From positions 1-27,417 of the IMG/VR virus record IMGVR_UViG_3300042564_003245: a stretch of DNA of 27,417 nt; one strand, written 5' to 3'. Position 1 is the first letter of the stretch. Every line of letters begins with the position of its first letter. A program made the position numbers and the translations under genes. The notes beneath the pieces were generated by a model that was not told where the DNA came from, did not search any database, and saw only the letters and a program-made list of their open reading frames with translations. Below are positions 1 through 8,294 of the stretch, one piece after another. This stretch comes from a virus.

Positions 1-827
1 CCAGGTATTGTTGAAAATGGGGCATAAGTTCCTGATAATCGGTTGATGATTTGCGCGGCACCACCCACCAAGTTTGGTGAAACCGTAATAGTGTAGTTAG
101 GTTCCAATAGGGGAACCCTACCAGTTAAAAGTGCATATACATCCTCACCTCCATTTACGTTCAGAAAATTTGCTCTACCGATAGTTTCTTGTTCTATCTG
201 TCGTTGAATATTTTTTTGAACTTGTAACCTATAAAAACCCGATCCTAATTTTGCAAGGTATGAATCACTCGATAATAAACCGTTACTACCTAAAGGATCA
301 TTTTGTAGAAATAATGATATGGCACTGTACGAAGATGGGTTAAAGTTTGGATAAGGTTGTGCGTTTGTAGTTCTACCGTTATTTTGTTGAAGTATTTCTA
401 AACTTGTGAAGAACTCCGCCGAATCTAAAAGTTGGTCTGTCGAAGCGTACGCATTTAATGGTTTCCATGCACCTTGTATACCAGGAAAACCTTGTAGTGC
501 TGCCTGGTAACCTTGTCCTAACTTATCAGCATCATCATACCCATATTCACCCTCATTCGAGTTTGTGTTTTTGAGAGTATTCACATCTCTCACCTGAGTA
601 TATCCACCCCACTGACCATATTGATTTAGTGGATACAGGTTGTTCGCGAAGGTTGGTACGTCAATCAGTGCATCAGGAGAGTCAACAGGAGCCAAGTCCC
701 GTAGGATTGTTTCATAGTTGATTGGGGGGTTTGCACCTGTTGGTGATTTTTTATATGGCACCAAGTTTCTTACAACAAGTTTTTTTCTGAAAGTTTCTGA
801 ACTTGGAAAATCTAATGGACTTGGCAT
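1..827 (-). CDS. Unidentified phage structural protein, C-terminus beyond left edge
   Basis: The frame is open from an ATG at 827 down to the left edge, about 275 residues, with no stop seen. The protein starts MPSPLDFPSSETFRKKL and is rich in Asn, Pro, Tyr, Gln and Gly, with no signal peptide or membrane segment. I do not recognise the family. It is the last visible gene of the tail block, 39 bp after the probable tape measure gene, so a baseplate or tail-tip role is the likeliest inference. In T4-type tails, hub and tube-initiator proteins are encoded near this place, but no motif assigns it to one of them. The start is supported by an AAAAGG stretch just before the ATG and by a TATTTATAAATA element at 834-845. 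Confidence 0.7.
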   Translation of the reverse strand, partial: MPSPLDFPSSETFRKKLVVRNLVPYKKSPTGANPPINYETILRDLAPVDSPDALIDVPTFANNLYPLNQYGQWGGYTQVRDVNTLKNTNSNEGEYGYDDADKLGQGYQAALQGFPGIQGAWKPLNAYASTDQLLDSAEFFTSLEILQQNNGRTTNAQPYPNFNPSSYSAISLFLQNDPLGSNGLLSSDSYLAKLGSGFYRLQVQKNIQRQIEQETIGRANFLNVNGGEDVYALLTGRVPLLEPNYTITVSPNLVGGAAQIINRLSGTYAPFSTIP

Positions 828-833
828 ACCTTT

Positions 834-846
834 TATTTATAAATAG
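834..846 (-). promoter_or_regulatory. Late-promoter-like element upstream of the left-edge gene
   Basis: On the minus strand this reads CTATTTATAAATA. It contains both the TATTTAT element that recurs before other genes here and a true TATAAATA, the T4 late promoter core. It ends seven bases before the ATG at 827, so the leader would be very short. Promoter function is inferred. Confidence 0.45.
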
Positions 847-866
847 GTTTTATTGTATTTTCATTA

Positions 867-2594
867 TCATTTTCTCAACGATGTGTTCTGTTTTTTCATC
901 TCCTCTTGAACTACTAATGTCATTTTCTGTTTGAATGACTCACTGTTGATATAATCTGACAATGCCTTTGTATCCAAACCTTGTTGTCCTTCAACCCTTA
1001 TAGTAAATGAACCTCCAAAATTAACATTTCTATTTTCTGTTGTGGTTCTCATACCATCCACAGCCTTACCCCCAAGATCTTGGAATTTCTTAAGAGCAGC
1101 ATCCATATAACTTTCCTCAGTAGATCTTGGACCACCCTCAAAGTTTAAGTTATCCAAATATGTTTGAACCCTATTCGCAACCTCAGTATTTTCAATACCA
1201 CTTCTCAATCTTTGGTAAGATTGTTCAAGAGCCTCTGTGTTTCCTTTACTCGCCTCTACAACCAAAGTTCTCAATTCGTCTCCAACACCTTCGAAGACCT
1301 TTCTCATTTCTTGACCTGAGGGAAGAGCCCCTTCCGTATAAGCACCCCCAACCGCAGTATCAAACAATCTTCTCGAAGCTTCACCTAACCTTATTATTCC
1401 TTCCTGTCCCGCCAAAGCATATGCTAGTTGTAACGGTAAAGCTTTGACGTCTCTAGCCATCATGTCAAACGTCCCAAGTTGAGCTCTGGCGATATCCTCC
1501 ATCGTTTTCGGACGTGTTTCTTGTATTTCTCTAAGTCTTTCAAACTCATTTTGAGTCAAATCAGTTAGTTTCTTTTGTTCGAGAGTTCCCCTTTCATTTT
1601 GTAGTTCCACAAAATATTCTCCACCGGGACCCATTTTAGCCATGTTGGCAACTAACATTTTGTCTTCTTCCGACGCTTGTATATTAAAGTCAATTTCATT
1701 CAACCTTCTATCCATATCAGAAGCAGCCAAAGCTGTCTTGGTCATATTTTCAAAACTTATATTAGTTTCAGTTGCCAACTCTTTCATCAATCGGATACTG
1801 CCAGGGTTAATTTTGAATGAATTAGTCTTATCATCGAAATATGTAAACTGCTTTGTCATTTCGATGATTGAATCTTGTAATCCTTGTGGGTCATTAATTG
1901 ATTTATCCATTAAAACAAACGGATCAACTAAGTCACCAGCAGCAACACCTAATCTTTGAAAAGCCGAGGCCATTTTGATTGCCCCGTCAGGGTTCAGAAC
2001 ATCTTCGGCAAACTTTGCAGTTTCTCTCATATCGTACCTCAGCATTGAGGCTTGAGCGGTCATTTTTGTAAGACCTATAACACCGTCTTCAAAATTGAAT
2101 CGGTTCATCATATCCATGTTACGAGTCATCTCTTGTACGATGGTCGTAGCATTTAAACCAATACTCTGTACATAAAGAATGGAATCTTGCAAGTTTTTAC
2201 CAACTTGGGATATTTCAACCCCGGCTTGCGCAAAATTGTTGGTGATTGTTTCAATATCAAAATCACCTAAGGCTTTAGACGCAGCGGTTAACTCTACTAT
2301 TGTTTCTGTTGTTGCAACAATATTTCTTCTAGATCCAGCAGCGATTGCGTTGATGGTGTTACCTATATCTGTAACTTCACCACCAACACGTATTACACCG
2401 GCAACACTATCAGAAACCGCTGTGGAGAACTCCGTAGCACGTAACCTACCCTCAGTAAAAGTTTTGTTAACCTTATTTATTTCATCGTAAAGACGTGAAA
2501 TATTTTCCGTTAAATTAGCCGCGGTCGGTATAGCATCTTTCCAACTACCAAACGCTTTACCAATTTCGTCAATATCTCCGGGTTCTAAAGCCAT
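867..2594 (-). CDS. Probable tail tape measure protein (gp29-like by position and length)
   Basis: This 575-residue protein has an alpha-helical look: long Ala/Glu/Leu/Lys/Asn stretches, few Pro, no Cys, no membrane segment. In myovirus tails the tape measure protein sets tube length and sits inside the tube on the hub. The call rests on context. The gene directly follows the PF12322-type chaperone with its out-of-frame extension, which is the place of the tape measure gene in tailed phages generally. Its length is also close to the roughly 590 residues of T4 gp29. I see no clear sequence match to gp29. A C-terminal stretch (about residues 525-575, FGGSFTIRVEGQQGLD) looks like a short beta segment followed by a charged helix. 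The ATG at 2594 is preceded by a CTATTTAT element and no good Shine-Dalgarno. Another baseplate or hub protein remains possible. Confidence 0.55.
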   Translation of the reverse strand: MALEPGDIDEIGKAFGSWKDAIPTAANLTENISRLYDEINKVNKTFTEGRLRATEFSTAVSDSVAGVIRVGGEVTDIGNTINAIAAGSRRNIVATTETIVELTAASKALGDFDIETITNNFAQAGVEISQVGKNLQDSILYVQSIGLNATTIVQEMTRNMDMMNRFNFEDGVIGLTKMTAQASMLRYDMRETAKFAEDVLNPDGAIKMASAFQRLGVAAGDLVDPFVLMDKSINDPQGLQDSIIEMTKQFTYFDDKTNSFKINPGSIRLMKELATETNISFENMTKTALAASDMDRRLNEIDFNIQASEEDKMLVANMAKMGPGGEYFVELQNERGTLEQKKLTDLTQNEFERLREIQETRPKTMEDIARAQLGTFDMMARDVKALPLQLAYALAGQEGIIRLGEASRRLFDTAVGGAYTEGALPSGQEMRKVFEGVGDELRTLVVEASKGNTEALEQSYQRLRSGIENTEVANRVQTYLDNLNFEGGPRSTEESYMDAALKKFQDLGGKAVDGMRTTTENRNVNFGGSFTIRVEGQQGLDTKALSDYINSESFKQKMTLVVQEEMKKQNTSLRK

Positions 2595-2609
2595 CTAAAG
2601 TCTTTTCTA

Positions 2610-2617
2610 ATAAATAG
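2610..2617 (-). promoter_or_regulatory. CTATTTAT element upstream of the tape measure gene
   Basis: The minus strand reads CTATTTAT 15 bases before the ATG at 2594 and just after the stop codon (2633-2635) of the chaperone extension. The flanking AAAACCTATTTAT is identical to that before the gene starting at 827. Promoter function is inferred from recurrence. Confidence 0.4.
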
Positions 2618-2632
2618 GTTTTACGAGGTTTT

Positions 2633-2803
2633 TTAATTTTGGTTTTCCTCCAACCATTTATCAAGAAGATATTTACGCATAAATATTGGAATCTTCATAA
2701 AGTCGGAATAACTTATATGAAGAAGTTTTGATAGGTAATAAAACTCGTCTAATTGGCCTTTTCTATAATCAGAAGAAGGGACGAAAAAAGTCGACCCCAA
2801 AAC
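2633..2803 (-). CDS. Out-of-frame C-terminal extension of the tail chaperone (candidate frameshift product)
   Basis: The frame +1 relative to the chaperone gene is open from just after a TAG at 2804-2806 to a TAA at 2633-2635, 56 codons, overlapping the chaperone's end by 35 bp. Its sequence includes DEFYYLSKLLHISYSDFMK and then IPIFMRKYLLDKWLEE. The helical pattern, Tyr-Ser/Thr followed by Met/Ile-Pro and an Arg-Lys-Tyr/Trp core, is what I associate with the C-terminal part of phage tail chaperones. No good start codon precedes it. The first in-frame ATG lies inside the conserved segment and TTG at about 2800 has no ribosome site. So it is probably reached from the upstream frame, by +1 or -2 slippage at a T6 run (2784-2789). 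A one-base sequencing or assembly error in that run would look the same. Confidence 0.55.
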   Translation of the reverse strand, partial: VLGSTFFVPSSDYRKGQLDEFYYLSKLLHISYSDFMKIPIFMRKYLLDKWLEENQN

Positions 2804-3512
2804 CTACATTCACTGTAAGTTTTTCTCCAGACGGGGCCAAAACAACTCTTTTTAAATCCAATCGAGGTTCATTATCGTTCATAAACTTTTTGATGAACTT
2901 TGAGTCTGCGATTGGCATAGTCTCAATAAATTTCGCAATTTCTCCTTTATCTTCGTTTCCGTTGATTGCGATTATCTCCCTTTGAAGTCTCCATGTTCTT
3001 CTTGGAACAGTTCTACCTTGTGGATACGAATCCGCCATGGCACCGATCTCTGAAATCTGAGAGTAACTCAGAGGTCTCACTTTTACAGTTGTTTGAGACA
3101 TAGGTAGTTGAACACTGAACGTCCCATCTTCAGACGGAGTTTGTCCTTTTATAATATTCAACTCGTCCAACCTAACATTTGATTTGAATGATTTTCCTGT
3201 TTGTGGATCTGTTAGGTTAAGTTCCATGTCAGGTCCAAAAGCGGTGTTTCTCAAAAATATGAGGATAGCTTCGATGTCACCTTCAATCATTTCCTCGGGA
3301 CGTAAATCACTCTCAAATATTTTGTTTCTCAACAAATTGATTGTCATGTCAGTACCCCCCGCCATCAAGATGTTTTCATCCGATGCGGTTAAGTATCCGA
3401 CTTTGAGTGACTTTTTTTTGTTTTTATAGAAAACTCCACCTGATGGTAAAGTAACCACGTCGTGTGGAACAGAGAAATCCTGTTGTGAGTATTGTTGTGT
3501 ATTTTGATCCAT
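2769..3512 (-). CDS. T4-type baseplate/tail assembly chaperone (gp26/gp51 family, PF12322-like)
   Basis: This 247-residue protein matches the pattern of the T4 baseplate protein family: LPSGGVFY near residue 23, LTASDENILMAGG near 41-53, then a helical segment ending with EGDIEAILIFLRNTAFG near 78-93. In T4 and cyanophages such proteins (gp26, gp51) help assemble the baseplate hub. The reading frame ends in GVDFFRPFF and a TGA, while the +1 frame continues with a conserved-looking helical tail (to 2633). The full product is therefore probably a fusion. The ATG at 3512 directly abuts the T-run of a terminator hairpin, so no Shine-Dalgarno exists. The next gene is the probable tape measure, as expected for a tail chaperone. 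Confidence 0.75.
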   Translation of the reverse strand: MDQNTQQYSQQDFSVPHDVVTLPSGGVFYKNKKKSLKVGYLTASDENILMAGGTDMTINLLRNKIFESDLRPEEMIEGDIEAILIFLRNTAFGPDMELNLTDPQTGKSFKSNVRLDELNIIKGQTPSEDGTFSVQLPMSQTTVKVRPLSYSQISEIGAMADSYPQGRTVPRRTWRLQREIIAINGNEDKGEIAKFIETMPIADSKFIKKFMNDNEPRLDLKRVVLAPSGEKLTVNVGFGVDFFRPFF

Positions 3513-3542
3513 AAAAAAACCGTAGAGTTTAGCTCTACGGTT
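3513..3542 (-). terminator. Rho-independent terminator after the tail tube gene
   Basis: The inverted repeat AACCGTAGAG / CTCTACGGTT forms a 10-bp stem with a 5-nt loop. On the minus strand it is followed by seven T. It lies 34 bp after the tail tube stop codon. Its T-run ends exactly at the next ATG (3512), so it may also limit or regulate entry into the chaperone gene. Confidence 0.85.
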
Positions 3543-3576
3543 AAAAATATTTTGTTTTAAAGATTTGTAAAGACTA

Positions 3577-4065
3577 TTAGTAAATTAACACACAACGATC
3601 CATTCTCAAACTTGCTGTAATCGTTGCCAAGTTGTCTTGACTATAAGACAACTGATTGAAGTTAACGTCAGTCAAGAAAGTACCATACATTATCCATTTT
3701 TCGACAACAACACCTGTTGGGTCTAACATCTCTAAGTCGATGTCTTTTTTATAACCCGCAGCATAACCCATACGACCTGTCACAGATTCTGCGTGTAGAC
3801 GAACCCATTCCATAAGTGCCTGAGCCGCTGAAGGACCAATAGGATCACGGAATGTGACGGGAATAGGTTCCCAATTAAATCTACCGGCAACGTATGTTGA
3901 CGTGTTTAAGAATTGGATTTCGGTTGACCCAATTCTGATGTGTGGACGTGCAGTTGATTCTACAAACCACTCATTAATACCCAAATTCGAGGGGAATCTC
4001 AAGATGAACCTGTTTTGTCTTTTGGGTTCATAGGGTATGGGCATTTTCATTAGTAAATCTGCCAT
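3577..4065 (-). CDS. 19: Tail tube protein (gp19)
   Basis: This 162-residue protein is the size of T4 gp19 (163 residues), the subunit that stacks into the inner tail tube. It has the family features: a basic start with NRFILRFP near residue 18, a beta-rich body, a VTFRDPIGPSAAQALMEW segment near 70-87 preceding the helix, GYKKDIDLEMLDPTG near 104-118, and a WIMYGTFLTDVNFNQLSYS strand pair near 124-142, then a short C-terminal strand. It lies downstream of the sheath gene with a HAD phosphatase between, where T4 has 18 and 19 adjacent. It is probably highly expressed. It has its own CTATTTAT element 35 bp upstream of the ATG and a strong terminator right after it. Confidence 0.92.
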   Translation of the reverse strand: MADLLMKMPIPYEPKRQNRFILRFPSNLGINEWFVESTARPHIRIGSTEIQFLNTSTYVAGRFNWEPIPVTFRDPIGPSAAQALMEWVRLHAESVTGRMGYAAGYKKDIDLEMLDPTGVVVEKWIMYGTFLTDVNFNQLSYSQDNLATITASLRMDRCVLIY

Positions 4066-4099
4066 GGTATTTTCTTTCTTTTACTTTTTTATCTTTACT

Positions 4100-4107
4100 A
4101 TAAATAG
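4100..4107 (-). promoter_or_regulatory. CTATTTAT element upstream of the tail tube gene
   Basis: The minus strand reads CTATTTATAG, 34 bases before the ATG at 4065, inside a 108-bp AT-rich gap that has no other gene. With the terminator at 3513-3542 it would delimit a separate tail tube transcript. Function is inferred. Confidence 0.4.
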
Positions 4108-4173
4108 TGAGTTAGTGAAAAATTTTCTCTTTACTTAATTTTCAAAAATTTTATATCTTAACTAGGCACTTAT

Positions 4174-4998
4174 CTAGTATTCTTTTTTTATTCCTCCTTT
4201 AGTAGAGTATGTTTTAATTGGTTCATCTAGTTTTTCAAAATGTTGCTTCATAGCTTCTACATTGCGTTCATCATCATCTGAAAAGCCTATAGTTGGCATT
4301 TTAACTGGAGCAAATTTAAATCCTAAATCTTTCTTTAAAAATGCTTTCTTTTGTAATAAAGATGCCATTCCTTTAACATAAAGAACAAAATCTTCCATCG
4401 CCCTTACCTTTAACTCTTCAGGTTTCGCAGCACCTTTCTCTTCACCAAAACTTACAGGGTGGTACTTATTCATTTCTAAGTAAGATTTAATAAGTTCTGT
4501 TTCATCCATTTCATCTTCACCCGCAAACTCACGATATTTCTTGAGGTTTTTTACAAGCTCATCTTTGTTTAATCCCTCATAGTTTTTGATGATCATATTA
4601 TAGATGGCTTGTTTAATGGTGTTTGGGTTGTGACCTCTCGCGGTGATTATCGCAAAAATAGACCCGTTATTTACGGCTTCCAGAAAATCACTCCACGCCG
4701 GTCCCGGGTTTGATCTTAATGAATCAATCAAAAAATCTTTATCTCCCTTTACAGTAAAATCCCTAAACGGGTCTGAAGAGTATTCGACAACAGTATCCCC
4801 TTTGTAGATGAATGGTTGTTCACCAAGTTTATCTCTCACAAGAGCAAAATCTTCAGTTGAAATACCGATTTCTTCACCTTCATCTGTAAGGGCATAAATC
4901 TTAGTTGGCATATGAACAATATTGTCATCCCAATCAAACGCGTAGTATTTTAGATCAGGTGTTCCGTCAACTATTTTTTCTAAGAGTCTTGTTTTCAT
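4174..4998 (-). CDS. HAD-superfamily phosphatase-like protein
   Basis: This 274-residue protein carries the HAD motifs in order. Motif I is FDWDDNIVHM with the nucleophile pair D22 and D24. Motif II is IIITAR-like (AIITARGHN) with T119. A Lys candidate lies in AAKPEELK near 192. Motif IV is GFSDDDERN with acidic D241-D243. The Asp-Trp-Asp form and the Asp-Asp-Asp pocket predict a Mg2+-dependent phosphatase. A helical, Lys/Glu-rich insert (about 130-230) would be the cap. The substrate cannot be told from sequence. It sits between sheath and tube genes, after a strong terminator (5012-5037) and before the tube's own promoter-like element, so it looks like an insertion with separate expression. 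No Shine-Dalgarno is seen before the ATG at 4998. Confidence 0.8.
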   Translation of the reverse strand: MKTRLLEKIVDGTPDLKYYAFDWDDNIVHMPTKIYALTDEGEEIGISTEDFALVRDKLGEQPFIYKGDTVVEYSSDPFRDFTVKGDKDFLIDSLRSNPGPAWSDFLEAVNNGSIFAIITARGHNPNTIKQAIYNMIIKNYEGLNKDELVKNLKKYREFAGEDEMDETELIKSYLEMNKYHPVSFGEEKGAAKPEELKVRAMEDFVLYVKGMASLLQKKAFLKKDLGFKFAPVKMPTIGFSDDDERNVEAMKQHFEKLDEPIKTYSTKGGIKKEY

Positions 4999-5011
4999 TT
5001 TTGTTTTTGGC

Positions 5012-5037
5012 TAAAAAGGGGGGTGTTACCACCCCCC
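5012..5037 (-). terminator. Rho-independent terminator after the tail sheath gene
   Basis: GGGGGGTG pairs with CACCCCCC (8-bp stem, loop of 4). On the minus strand it is followed by five T. It lies eight bases after the sheath stop codon and 13 bases before the ATG of the HAD gene. Confidence 0.88.
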
Positions 5038-5044
5038 AAATATA

Positions 5045-8000
5045 TTAAATATTTTCGAAAGATGCTCCTGTTGGAGTGATCAAGAACTCAATATCGATGA
5101 ATTCAAGTGCTTTCGTTGGTTTTAAGTAGATCTTACCTGTCAAAGTGTTTCTATCCAAATCTTCAGGTGTAGAAGCCACAGTAACACGGAAGTCGTATAA
5201 ACCTCTATCTCTTCTGATAGCATCCAAGATTGGGTTCACCGAATCCAAGAACTGTTGTCTAACAATCTCGTCATTCTGTTCGAACAATAATCTTACCGCC
5301 ACAGCTGAAATAAGTTTTCTTGCTTGTAGAAGAAGACGTCTAACATTAAGTCTATTCAATGCGGTGTCTCTGATTTGAAGTGTTTTGTTACCCCAAATAA
5401 CCGTACCCACGTCAGAGAATGTTGCGATCGGGTTGATACGACCTTGATACAATGTGTCTCTATCTTCCTGAGTCAACTTTAATCTTGCCTTCACAGAGTT
5501 AACAAGACCTCTTGTGTAACCCGCAGATGCGAACCATGGGAAAGAAATGTTATCTGTAAGTGCCAAGTTTCTACAAACTTGTCCTGTTGCTGGGATATAG
5601 ATCTGAGTGTTGTTTACCGTATCACGTTCTAAAATCCAAGGATAGTATGTTGCCGTGTAAGAAGAATCAATACCGGTTTGATCCAAGTTATCTACGGATT
5701 GTTGAGGATAGATGATTTCATACTGACTACCTGCATCTGCCGTGTACATGTTATAGTCAGGTGTTGTTGCTATATAAACAGAATCCGCTCTTTCATTTTC
5801 TACCATACCAATAGCCAACTCAACTAAGTTACTGTTGTTTACATAGTCAATACCTGGTGTTGCAAACACGTTAATGTTTGTAGATTCGGGGTTATTGAAA
5901 GAAAGAATACCTAACAAGTATGCGTAGTAGTCAGTGTTTGCAAAATCTTGAGTATTGTTAGCGACTACGATTCGTTTGAATGTACCATCACCACTAGCCG
6001 TTGGGTATCTCTGAGTTTGAGTCGATCCTTGTAGGAAACCACTCGCACCTAACGCGAATCTGTCTTGGTTAGTTCTAAATGTTCTGTAAGCATCCCATCC
6101 ATCAAATCCACCTTGGAAAACAAATGAGAACTTACGAGAATACAAGAAATAGTATGGGTTTTCTTGCGTTGCTGGTTCAGCATTAAAGTTAGCAACACCA
6201 CAAATAAACGCGGGTGTTCCACTTGTTGCCTGTAAGTTACCAATAGTAATGACCGTTGCACCTGAGTCCATGTGGAAACCTTGAGTTTGGTAGTTCCATG
6301 GAATAGATGTTGTCGCAGTGTTCCAGTCAGTTACAGGATTTTGTCTTCCTTTGTATTGAACAAGATCTGAGTCAACACCAAACTGAGAAGAAATACCAAG
6401 ATAAGTTCTTCTAACAACATCACCGTTAGATGTTACTTGATTGACACCGTAAGGAGAACCGAAAGGAGGATCCCAAATAACTTGTCCTGGAAAATAATAC
6501 TCATTCTTAATTATTGCAAATGGTGAAGGGTTTGAAACACTACCGTACACTCTGTTTTCCAAACCACGGAACCCACAAGGTAATGCATCGATTGGTGCCT
6601 CATCAGACATTTCTACCATTACAAATGTAGAAACTAAAGGATATTCACCATCAAACGAACCGATTTTTTTACCAACAAAACTATTTGACCCTATGTCTAA
6701 TGTACAGTTAGTATATTTTTCATAAACAACAGGGTTTGCATCTGTGTCGAAGAAATCACGAACTAAGACATCAAAAGTTTGATTTGCGAAAGAAATGTTT
6801 GCTATAGAAATTTTTACCTCTGTGTTAGCTGAGTTACCATCAGAAATGGTTCTAAATCTGAACAAGTCAAATACTTTATTACCTCTAAGTTCAGAAACAA
6901 CCCAAGGAGTGATCGGTGTTTGATATTGTTCAAGATACCAAGCAATAGATGTTGTTGATTGTTTGACACGTGCTTCGGGTAATGAAACCAAATCACAGTT
7001 TAGACCTCTGATGTAACTCTTATTATAACCATAGTTTAATAAACCAGGGAAAACCTCCTCAACAAAGAGAGGAACTTCGAATCTCGATTTATTAAAGTTA
7101 GAAATACCAAGTACTTTAGAAATGTAGTTAGAATCACCAAGACCCATAGATACGTCAAAACTAAAGTCTTGACCAAGATATGTTACACCTGAAATTTGGA
7201 AAGTTGCGTAAGGATTAGAATTAACCGCTGAGTAAGGACCCGTGCAAATCATCTGAACATCAGTGAGACCTGTCACTTGATATTGAGGACCATGTTGTAA
7301 CGCAGAATATTCAGAGATACCTCTTGATCTCATTGTTGCAACCACTAAGTTTTGGTATTGGGTGTAGGGTGTTGCACTGTAAATGAAAATTTCACCTGAT
7401 AAAGTTCCTGCAAAAGTGTTGGATGCTCCTGTGAAATAGTTTGTGATTTGAGCATTCATTGAGTAACCCGAATAAATTTCAGATGATCCCGAAAAATCAA
7501 AGTTTGCATAAAACCATGGATCGTTAATACCATCACAAAGTTCGTTGTTCTCAAGATTCAAATTATCAACCCCATACACGTTGTTCAAGTTTGGATATGC
7601 ACCAAACAGTGCCAAGTAATCTGCACTTGGTAAAGAACCGTAGACTACAGATGTGTTACCTGAGATTGCCGTGTTACCTGATACACTTCTTGCAAAAGAA
7701 TACAAATCAGCCGCAATGGTAGATGTAGAACCATCATTAAGTGTATATGTTGTACCTGAGTTAACACCTATGATTGCAGGTGCCGATGTGGTAAAACTAA
7801 ATGAGTTTGTTCCTCCTGTTGAACTACCTGAGAAATTCACGGTAAATGGTATTGATGATGCCACAGTATCAATATCGATAGTTTCACAATCAGGATTCGC
7901 AGTTACACGGATAGACCAAGATGGACCCGCGTCATATCCGCTAAGACCTAAAATTCTTGTTACAAAAAGTTGGTTAGACTGTTGGAGATATGCTTTAGCG

Positions 8001-8257
8001 ATGTAGGCTGCTTCATACTTGGGGATTTGAGTTCCAATAAATTTTTCAGGAACGGTTCCACCAAAATAAGTTTGGAACTCATCGTAGTTTGTTATAAAAA
8101 TAGGTTCGAAAGCCGGACCTTTAAGAGTTTCGCCAACCAATCCTAAGGTTGTTACTCCAACACTCTGTGCCACAAAAGAAAGGTCAGTTTCTGAAGTGTA
8201 TACACCAGGTGATACGAATACCTTTTGGTTAACTTGATTTGTTACTTGAAAGAACAT
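5045..8257 (-). CDS. 18: Contractile tail sheath protein (gp18)
   Basis: This 1070-residue protein forms the contractile outer tail sheath. The N-terminus has the classic sheath start, VFVSPGVYTSETDLSF near residue 13, then VGVTTLGLVGETLKGPAFEP and an ITNYDEFQTYFGG segment. The C-terminal ~150 residues are the conserved sheath core: VIWGNKTLQ, then RLNVRRLLLQARKLI, then the TGKIYLKPTKALEFIDIEF strands. T4 gp18 has 659 residues, so this one carries roughly 400 extra. The excess lies mainly in Ser/Thr/Gly/Asn-rich stretches between about residues 110 and 560, which are probably outward-facing domains. It is followed by a GC-rich terminator. The ATG at 8257 has no Shine-Dalgarno. An ATATTTAT element lies about 38 bp upstream. 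Confidence 0.93.
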   Translation of the reverse strand: MFFQVTNQVNQKVFVSPGVYTSETDLSFVAQSVGVTTLGLVGETLKGPAFEPIFITNYDEFQTYFGGTVPEKFIGTQIPKYEAAYIAKAYLQQSNQLFVTRILGLSGYDAGPSWSIRVTANPDCETIDIDTVASSIPFTVNFSGSSTGGTNSFSFTTSAPAIIGVNSGTTYTLNDGSTSTIAADLYSFARSVSGNTAISGNTSVVYGSLPSADYLALFGAYPNLNNVYGVDNLNLENNELCDGINDPWFYANFDFSGSSEIYSGYSMNAQITNYFTGASNTFAGTLSGEIFIYSATPYTQYQNLVVATMRSRGISEYSALQHGPQYQVTGLTDVQMICTGPYSAVNSNPYATFQISGVTYLGQDFSFDVSMGLGDSNYISKVLGISNFNKSRFEVPLFVEEVFPGLLNYGYNKSYIRGLNCDLVSLPEARVKQSTTSIAWYLEQYQTPITPWVVSELRGNKVFDLFRFRTISDGNSANTEVKISIANISFANQTFDVLVRDFFDTDANPVVYEKYTNCTLDIGSNSFVGKKIGSFDGEYPLVSTFVMVEMSDEAPIDALPCGFRGLENRVYGSVSNPSPFAIIKNEYYFPGQVIWDPPFGSPYGVNQVTSNGDVVRRTYLGISSQFGVDSDLVQYKGRQNPVTDWNTATTSIPWNYQTQGFHMDSGATVITIGNLQATSGTPAFICGVANFNAEPATQENPYYFLYSRKFSFVFQGGFDGWDAYRTFRTNQDRFALGASGFLQGSTQTQRYPTASGDGTFKRIVVANNTQDFANTDYYAYLLGILSFNNPESTNINVFATPGIDYVNNSNLVELAIGMVENERADSVYIATTPDYNMYTADAGSQYEIIYPQQSVDNLDQTGIDSSYTATYYPWILERDTVNNTQIYIPATGQVCRNLALTDNISFPWFASAGYTRGLVNSVKARLKLTQEDRDTLYQGRINPIATFSDVGTVIWGNKTLQIRDTALNRLNVRRLLLQARKLISAVAVRLLFEQNDEIVRQQFLDSVNPILDAIRRDRGLYDFRVTVASTPEDLDRNTLTGKIYLKPTKALEFIDIEFLITPTGASFENI

Positions 8258-8294
8258 AGTTTAGTTTTTTCTTATTCGGATTTATTTATTAATC

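Noticed and set aside
2728-2985. Plus-strand 85-residue reading frame over the chaperone end
   Set aside because: It is antisense to the chaperone and its out-of-frame extension, which have better protein character.
4066-4173. A terminator or small gene in the gap after the HAD gene
   Set aside because: The only inverted repeat (CTAG...CTAG) is four base pairs long without a T-run, and no credible reading frame is present.
7653-8006. Plus-strand 117-residue reading frame inside the sheath gene
   Set aside because: It is antisense to a clear sheath coding region, with no ribosome site or family resemblance.
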